Below are positions 57,089 to 64,000 of a stretch of DNA of 64,000 bases, one piece after another; within the stretch, counting starts at the first letter, position 1, and every line of letters begins with the position of its first letter. The stretch comes from Trichaptum fuscoviolaceum (lineage: Eukaryota; Basidiomycota; Agaricomycetes; Hymenochaetales; Trichaptaceae). The stretch is from assembly GCA_910574455.1 (NCBI GenBank), contig CAJSYZ010000005.1, positions 1,736,001 to 1,800,000 of the forward strand, read 5' to 3'. Both the position numbers and the translations under genes were made by a program. The notes beneath the pieces were generated by a model, which did not search any database, was not told the DNA's origin, and was given only the letters and a program-made list of their open reading frames with translations.

Positions 57089-58791
57089 ATTGGCGGAAGC
57101 ACTGAGCACTCGTGACGGACTTGGAGGAGATGAAGAGAACATGTTGCTGCCGGGCCGCCTCTTGTTTCGCTTTAAAAATAACCAAGGACGTCGTCGTTTC
57201 TCCGACTGCTGGCTGGTATCCACGCCAGAGTTCATGGGATGGGATAGCTAAGTGAGACCAAGTGTAGATCAGCTAAATTTAACGCGATGCACGAGTGCTA
57301 AAAATAGATTAATTCGTCACCCTGGTATATTAGTAGTGACAAAAGTCTAACAGACTCATAGACTTCCAATAAATGCGAAGGAAAGAAACACGTAGCTCAT
57401 CTTGTCTCTTAATCTTTTCCCTGCCTATATGACATTGATCTGTGGTCATGGCTTTTGTGAATTGCTGTGGTGTAGAGTTTGCACGGGAGCTGTACAAAAT
57501 TAGCCCCGAGTAATCGAAGCAGATTCAATAATACACTTGACTGTCTGATCTTCGCATACGCGTTTCTTTCCATCTATAGCTGCTTCGATCATGCTCCCTT
57601 CTGTACTCTTGCGTTAGCGCCATTCGTGCTCTGCGGACATTGGATGAGCCCCTTAGATCGCTGTCGCATCGCTACATTGTCGTGAGTGCTGTTCATAGCA
57701 TGTCTCCCGAAGGTCCGGGCGGACCGGTCGTTGTGGTCGCAATACGAGTAAGTTCAGTAGTGTAATACAGTGAAAAGCATTTCCTCCGAATATTAAGAGT
57801 CGATGGCATCCGAAGCACTTGCGATGAATAGCGCTCAGTTGTAGCCTGGTAATCCCATGATGATCTTGCAGAGGGGCTCGGAGAGCTGTCATAGACCCGA
57901 GTTCAGTCGCCCATTGTATGCATAGTGCGCGCACTCAGGATTCTGGATGTTCTCACCTTCATCTATTAGGCCCCACTTAAGCCTTTTTTGCAATGTGGGT
58001 GAGTCCTTCTTCCCCATTCGAGTGAAGTCTACGGAACATGAATACTTTCGGTCGATAAGATATATCTCGTGAACACTCACTATTCATCCCGAACAAATCT
58101 AGCGGACCGCTGGCCAGTAGTGCACGCCATCACTTCCCTTGAAGAGTCTAGAGTATGGGTTTGACGGCCATGAAGTTCCAGTTCGCATGCTACTAGAAAG
58201 ATCCTAATCACATTGCACAGTCAGATGAGCACCTTTTCTACCTTTTCTTCCTGCATAGTGTTTAGAGGTCATAATAAATTGTGAGCAAATACTTCTTCCG
58301 CATATACGTATGAATGATGCAGGAAGACCTCAAAACAGCCGGAGAAGCACAACCACGACAGAGTGCCAGCACATGCCTACACACACAGGAGAAGGCGTCG
58401 TTGCTAAGGCAGTATTGATTGAATAAAAACAGACAATCTGGGGAAACAGTGTATAAGTTTGCAATCATATCTATAACTAGATAATTCTCACCATCTACAA
58501 GTGCTATTGTGACTATCAAAAGATAGAGTGACTAGGCTTTAGACCGCAGACAGAGATTTACAATTGGAAAAGTATAGCGCCTCATACTTGAGAGTATCCT
58601 ATCATAGAGGCCGCAAACCCCCTCGGAGTCACAGACAGACAGCAGATTAGGTGCCACATTTGTAGTAGATGTACGAGAGCAGAAGTCAATAACTAATAGG
58701 TGTCCATGAGTCCAGATCTAGAGTCGACGAGCAGGATTGTAGCGAATTAGGATTAGAACTGAGCTGAGTTGGCGTGAGTAATGGAGGATAT
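57089..58791. other. Intergenic region, no gene seen
   Basis: About 1.7 kb. The frames at 57479-57685, 57653-57934 and 58262-58519 are short, unrecognised and lack splice support. It is likely the GH28 upstream regulatory region plus the MND1 3' flank. Confidence 0.5.
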
Positions 58792-59966
58792 TCAGCAGAA
58801 GTCTTCAAATTCCTCGCCAATCCCGAGATATTCCCGAATTTCTCTTGAGTCTAAATTATTCTGGCGAGTGAAATAAGACAAGAGCAGAGCCACATTATCT
58901 GTTGGTTGTTCGCGGGTCCATGTTCGAAGGCACATATGTAGAGGAAGGAATCGCAAGATAGTGAGACATTAATCCGGTTTTAAGATACGTCAGATATAGG
59001 AATACAAAACTCAGTAAATGCGTACCTGTCCAACGTATCGCCGCTTCGTGCGCCAGAGTCGACGCACGCCGTTTTGCCTCGATCTTTGCTGGATCACACG
59101 AACCGTATTTTGACAGCTCCTTCTCGAGCTCCGAAAGCTTTACGCGAGCGGTCGACAATCGTGACAATGCAACTGACCGCTCTTCCTATTTGAGCCAAGT
59201 ACAGAGCAGAAATTTAGAATGCAAAAGTAGACATTGTGAGATAAACAATAACGTTCGGAGGAATATGAGACCCCACTTACCGTTTCCTCTCGCATGTCTT
59301 TTTCTAATTCAAGATTATCGTTTATCTCTTGCAACTGGTTTTGTAAGCTTTGTCGAGTTTCTTTTCCCGCGTTCAATCGATTGCTCATCTATATAATTAC
59401 ATTAGTTGCGACTAGAACATCACTTGAAAATAGGTTTTGAACCGCACCATTGCGCCACGCTCGGACGGAAAGCTCCAGAAAACTAAACAATAGATCACAA
59501 CAGGACGAAGCCGTTAAAAATGGGTGGGACCTACAGTTAGAGGAGCCGATTTTGTCTCCTTGAACGAGGCCATCATCCACAAGTCCTTGCAGCACTTCCT
59601 TCACAGATTGAGAGACTATGATGAAGATCTGTTATAATAGAGCACTGTAGTTAGATTAGACTCATCTCACCAATTCCCTTAAGTTTGGGCCCCAGTTTCT
59701 CCAACTCCTTCAACTACACCGCAGAAAGCATGAGTCGAATTCCAGAGTGACTAAGGAAGTGCATATACCTGGAAGAAATCCTTCTACATACCGCAGTTAT
59801 TAGCTCCAGCTCAGGATTAAGTCCACAATAGTATAGTACGTACACTTTCGTGGAATATTTCCAGAAGCTTGACACGCTTCTCGTTCGCGGAGAGTCCTCT
59901 TGGTGCCTAAGGTTTGACAAAGTTGAACATGAGATCCAGGTCATCGAGAAAGAGAGTACTAACCAT
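58792..59966 (-). CDS. MND1: Meiotic nuclear division protein 1
   Basis: Coiled-coil partner of Hop2. The pair stimulates Dmc1/Rad51 strand exchange in meiosis. The spliced protein reads M-APRGLSANEKRVKLLEIF, then KDFFQLKELEKLGPKL (winged-helix DNA-binding part), VKEVLQGLVDDGLVQGDKIG, AWRNGA, NAGKETRQSLQNQLQEIND (coiled coil) and a conserved C-terminal helix region (AIRWTDNVAILLSYF, then REYLGIGEEFEDF). The initiator ATG is a coding exon by itself (59964-59966), followed directly by an intron. A later exon is only 15 nt (KDFFQ). The length, about 210 aa, is normal. It is divergent from 5MP with 477 bp between the ATGs. Confidence 0.93.
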
Positions 59967-60443
59967 CACGAAAATTTAGAGATGGCAGACACGATGACGA
60001 TATAGCTAAGTAATCGGGTTAGAAACAACTAGAGTGATGAATTGGCTGAGAGTTGTTGTGGTAAGAGACAACTTGCAGTCTACTCAACGTGAAGAATTGG
60101 ACGCGACCAGTCACACAGATGTCACACAAGTGTCCGTGACAGACACCGATAGTATGCGCATACTTGAATAAATAACTTTATTGCATTATTCAGGCAGATA
60201 AGTCACATCTTGAAAACTGAAGAACTACCCTCAGTATGTTCCGAATGGTCGAGAATAAAGAATGAGCAACTTCATTGTGTGAGTCACGTCCCCAATGATA
60301 ACGCAGCCTGAAATTTCCTATTTGGGCTGTTGAAGGAAGATGGCGCCAAGTTCCGTTCGTTTCGTTCTTTCCTCCATCGACCAGCAACCTTCGTTTTATT
60401 CCTCAACTAGTCGCGCATCAGAAAGGTCCAGGCGACTTAGTGC
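59967..60443. other. Bidirectional promoter region of MND1 and 5MP
   Basis: 477 bp without a gene. Repeated GTCACAC/TGTCCGTGACA-type words occur near 60110-60150. No function can be assigned. Confidence 0.45.
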
Positions 60444-62137
60444 ATGTCTCAGCAATCCTCAGCGCAAAAGCCTTCGCTGACGGGGGTCAAAATCAAAGCC
60501 AGGAAAGGTGCGGTAAAGGCCCAAGCAAAGCACGAACCGACCGGTACTATCTCGTTGTAATGCTATATTAGCCAGGCTCTGCTGACAATGTTCGTGTGGT
60601 AGTCTTCAGAGATTCACTTTACAAGCATCTTGAAACTGTACCAGAAGGAGATTTTGACGGCTATTACAATAAACTCGTTCAAGCTGGATCTACTCTCGAG
60701 TTTCTCAAATATGTCGATGCCTTCTACGACCTCTTCTTCACGGGAAATTTGCTCCAGCCCGGTGGAACCAATATTCAGGACGGAGCACCCACTTCGCCAT
60801 TCTCGGTCGCCAATGCCAAGTCGCCGGCGCAGGCGGATGACTTGAAGAAATACGTTGATGTTTTAAACAAGCTCATTAGGAGGCACGTGGCACATATGTC
60901 GCATCTGATATTATGCTGATTTTCTTGTTCAGATATAAGTATCTTCAGAAACCTCTTGAGGAAAACTGTCTCCCAAATCTCATCCAATACGTCAACCGAT
61001 GGCCAGCTGAGCAAAGGGACAGGTTCTCTTTGACGACTGGTTTACTCATGTCACAAGGCATCGTGACGGCTGCCGTCTTACAGAATCTATCGAAGGACCA
61101 CCTTACTAAGGATGGTTCGTGTTTCTACGGATCTGACTGTATCGGTAGACTAACGAACAACTAGGCCTTGCTTTGAGTGTCGCCACGACCGTCTTTCGTG
61201 CTTATCTCATTGATCAGTCGATGGATCATTTAGGCGCTGCACTCCGTCGCGGGGGTATAAAAGACCTTCTTGTATTCCTCCCAGCCAATAAGCGAGACCC
61301 CAAGGCACTTGAAGAACACCTGAAGAAAGAAGGGTTACCCCAGGTTGCTGACTGGTTTGCAAAGAGACAATATGCAGTTGCGAAGGATTCCATTGTCAAG
61401 ACGCTGAAGGAACTGTGTGAAGATGAGTCCAGGTCAAATGATGAGGTACGTCAATACTCCATTGCATGTTTATATCCTTTGACATGCTACTCATTGTCAT
61501 CCTTATCACAATTTCGTAACTTTTGCTCTCCTTCCAGATCATCGACGCGCTGAAGACAAGCCAGGAAGAACAGCCAATCCCGCCTTCTGACTTTGTCGGC
61601 TGCATTTGGCTGGGCCTTACGTCTGTCATTGACTTCAGCGCCAATACGAATCAAGTTGAGCAAGTTATAGTTCGTGAAGTAGATGTGAGAAATATGCAAT
61701 CTTTTGAGGCGACTTCCGTATTGACTGGTGATGAATCGCTAGAAATATGCGCCTGTGCTCGAGCCGTTCTGTGACAGCGGAAAGACGCAGGTGGCGCTGA
61801 TCAATGCTGTTCAAGTGTATTGTTATGAGGAACAGAGGGCTACGAAGTCATTCCCTCAACTGTTAAAGGTAACAAACCTCTGGCCTCCATCTTAGCCCAT
61901 CTTATCCTCGGACCTCTACAGATATTGTACAACAAGGATTGTGTTACAGCCCAGGCTATTATCTATTGGCACCAAAAGGGTGCGAAGCCTCAGGGCAAGC
62001 AGAGCTTCCTTAAAGCCACCGAGGCCCTTGTGAAGGCAAGCAAATACAATTACGTCAATTGAACTATACTTACACTCCCATCGCTCCAGTTCCTCGAGGC
62101 TCAGGAAGAAGAGGAAAGCGAGGAAGACGGGGAGTAA
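60444..62137 (+). CDS. eIF5-mimic protein / BZW family (W2 domain)
   Basis: Translation regulator of the 5MP (BZW1/2) family, which copies the eIF5 C-terminal domain, binds eIF2 and tunes start-codon choice. It starts MSQQSSAQKPSLTGVKIKAR at 60444. An intron near 60545-60603 joins to FRDSLYKHLETVPEGDFDGY. The MIF4G-like N-terminal helices (LEFLKYVDAFYDLFFTGNLL) and central helices (FRAYLIDQSMDHLG) are typical. The C-terminal W2 domain ends in the acidic-aromatic boxes IIYWHQKGAKPQGKQSFL and KFLEAQEEEESEEDGE, the eIF2-binding AA-box form. It stops at 62135-62137. The length is normal for the family. Confidence 0.92.
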
Positions 62138-62484
62138 ATGATCGATGTACTACTATATATGCATTTCCCGCGTTATCTCGAAGACTACGGACATCCTTAT
62201 GCCCATCCGATGTTATCATCAGCTCTGTTTCTAAACCATACTTGTACAACCTGGGTTATAGATGAATCAGACAATCCAAGCAAAATCTGATATGATACAC
62301 AAAGCAAGGCTAAACGTGATTGTTACAAAATATTATGCTAAGAATATTTCCTAATAAAATATCCTTCGTTCTTTCTTCGATCACCTTCTCTGCCCCTACC
62401 CCTAACACAACCTGCTTTCCCGAACTAATTTTCACATTCACTGTGAAACTTTTCTTACACGCTAATTTTTGCCTTCCTATCGCC
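62138..62484. other. Convergent 3' flanks
   Basis: About 350 bp between the tail of 5MP and the tail of the transcription factor gene. It is AT-rich with no gene seen. Confidence 0.5.
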
Positions 62485-64000
62485 TCACCAGGCTTCTGGC
62501 ATGGGCGCGAAGTCGCCCATCCAGCCGGTTGGTCCGGAGAGCTGGAGGAATATTCCATCGGAGCCGTTTATCGGTATCCCCAGATCGGTTAAGCTCTGCA
62601 CAGAGGAAAAGTGGGCACGAATTTGCGGATTGCACAAAAACGTAAGGAAGGTGAGGAAAAAGCATTTAGGATTGTATTGTACTATTAGGAATAGCGAAGG
62701 TAACTTACGCCCTCTTGCAGCCACGCTGGAATGGCAGAGGGACTGAATATGCCCCTTTCGCTTGGCCAAGCAAATCCGAGCTCCTCCATCGTCATTGGCG
62801 CTGGTACAACGGTAGGGTCGACATAGGATGGTGGCACGAGCATATTTTCGGCCCCTGCTGGCAAGGGCATCGTCGGAGGCGGGGGCGGGGGCGCAAGACT
62901 TAAGCCGACCTTCCGCCGAAGGTTGGCAAGCATAATTCGCAAAGTCAACGCGTACCTGGTAGGCAGAAGACACGATACAAACCGTCAGAGAAATGCGTCA
63001 GTAACAGCGAGAGACCGCGGATCAACCAGTCGTCCAGGAAAGGAACGGGGGCGAAAAGGTGTGTACTCACCGCTCTGCCGCGACATCTGATAGCAGCTGT
63101 GCGAGCTGTTCGACTTGCGCCGTGATAGCCGACAAATCAAGCTCCGAGGGGAAGAGATTCGCCATCTTGAGTAGGAATAAGCCTGAAAATGCGGCGGTGA
63201 CAAGGCAGTCATGTACGGCGTAGCGTAGTGCCGCACGATACGATGGTGAGCTGAGGAAGATAGACAAACAAGCCGATGCAGCGTCCTTTGCTTGGAAGGC
63301 AAGCTCACGCTGCTCAAAAGGCATCTTATCCCAAGATACGCCACGAAGCGCAACACATACAAGCCAGAGCTTCGCGTAGTGAAGATCGCCAGCAAGTATC
63401 TTCCGGAGAAGAGAATCATCCTCTAGCGATCGTGCTGCAGAAACAGATGCTGAGTATCTAGCATCGCCTGAGACATCGGTAGGAATACCATGCAGCTCAT
63501 CACAGTCCTGCCACCATTTATCAAGGGCAACATTTGCCCGCCGTATAAATGCCAGAGTATTGTGGTTCACCTGCCCGTTGAGTGGTGATAATGTTTCGTA
63601 TATTTGTGCTGATGAAATTCTCAGTCTAGGCTCCAATAACCAAAGAAAATGATGGATTTCTCACTCTTTTGAGCGATAAGCTCAATCAGAGAGATGAGCC
63701 GGACGTCCGTCGGCGAAGCCATTGGATGCGATAGCAGCAGTCTACAATGCCGGATAGAGCTTTCATCGCGCAGGACAATAGGTCGCCCAGTCCCCAAACT
63801 CATCCTAGAAAAACAATATCGTTAGATGCTGTCCCATAAAATAGGCGGGTTTCCCGATATGAAGCTCAAGGATACACGAACGTGCGAGGAGCACATTGGT
63901 CTGAATCTTATCGTATCCTTCGGAGCAACGGAGATGAATAGACGTCGACGCAACACTCACTGATGATCGAACCAATATAGACATAGCCAGATGCGCGCAG
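62485..64000 (-). CDS. Fungal-specific transcription factor, C-terminal part (runs off the right edge)
   Basis: Partial: the N-terminus, where a Zn(II)2Cys6 cluster would normally be, lies beyond 64000. The visible part includes LGTGRPIVLRDESSI, the G-R-P motif typical of the fungal_trans regulatory domain, then helical segments (ALRYAVHDCLVTAAFSGLFL, QVEQLAQLLSDVAAERYALT). A Pro-rich stretch (APPPPPPTMPLPAG) follows, and the acidic/aromatic C-terminus ends GDFAPMPEAW at 62485. Several introns interrupt it. The target genes cannot be told. Calling the missing part Zn2Cys6 is inference from family layout. Confidence 0.72.

Overview
The window is nuclear DNA of a filamentous basidiomycete, most likely an agaricomycete. 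Genes are dense and cut by many short introns (about 45-65 nt, GT-AG). The gene set is fungal: a Cdc24-type GEF with a C-terminal PB1 domain, fused THI6, TAPT1/Emp65, MND1, a Rap1-like telomere protein and secreted GH28 polygalacturonases. The species cannot be told from the sequence.

Layout. 1-30.4 kb is ordinary single-copy genome: a Ser/Pro-rich protein with 14-3-3-like motifs; TAPT1 (-); a mitochondrial transcription factor B/rRNA dimethylase-like protein (+); CTF4/AND-1 (-) with a cluster of ACGCG cell-cycle boxes at its promoter; a large disordered protein (+); THI6 (+); a PhyH-type dioxygenase (-); CDC24 (-); a 4.3 kb stretch with no gene I can support; and a RAP1-like protein (+). 54.4-64 kb returns to ordinary genome: an intact polygalacturonase (-), MND1 (-), 5MP/BZW (+) and the C-terminal part of a fungal-specific transcription factor running off the right edge (-).

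The main discovery is at 31,306-53,434: a 22,129-bp MULE-like (Mutator superfamily) giant transposon. It is flanked by a perfect 9-bp target duplication (AGAAAAGTT) and sits inside a 65-nt intron of a GH28 gene, whose exons lie 22 kb apart and remain open. Each end is a long inverted arm (about 0.9 and 1.1 kb) made of about 30 diverged copies of a ~30-bp unit with the core AAGTCAACCT.

Inside, on the minus strand, are a DDE transposase with MULE signatures; a SWIM zinc-finger protein with TWO tandem Ulp1 (C48) protease domains, which may be fused to the transposase; a ~920-aa protein of unknown function; and a multi-exon protein joining a Gly/Arg-rich tail, a PHD/RING-like Cys8 finger and a domain that resembles the CHAT/caspase fold. 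Two small genes lie on the plus strand. The element also carries captured host fragments: an MPH1/FANCM-type helicase motif duplicated in tandem, and an FAD-oxidase N-terminus with an in-frame stop. Together these look like a self-mobilising element with a SUMO-protease and chromatin-reader/protease cargo that acquires genes in Pack-MULE style.

Exon boundaries were read by eye; coordinates of coding regions span introns.
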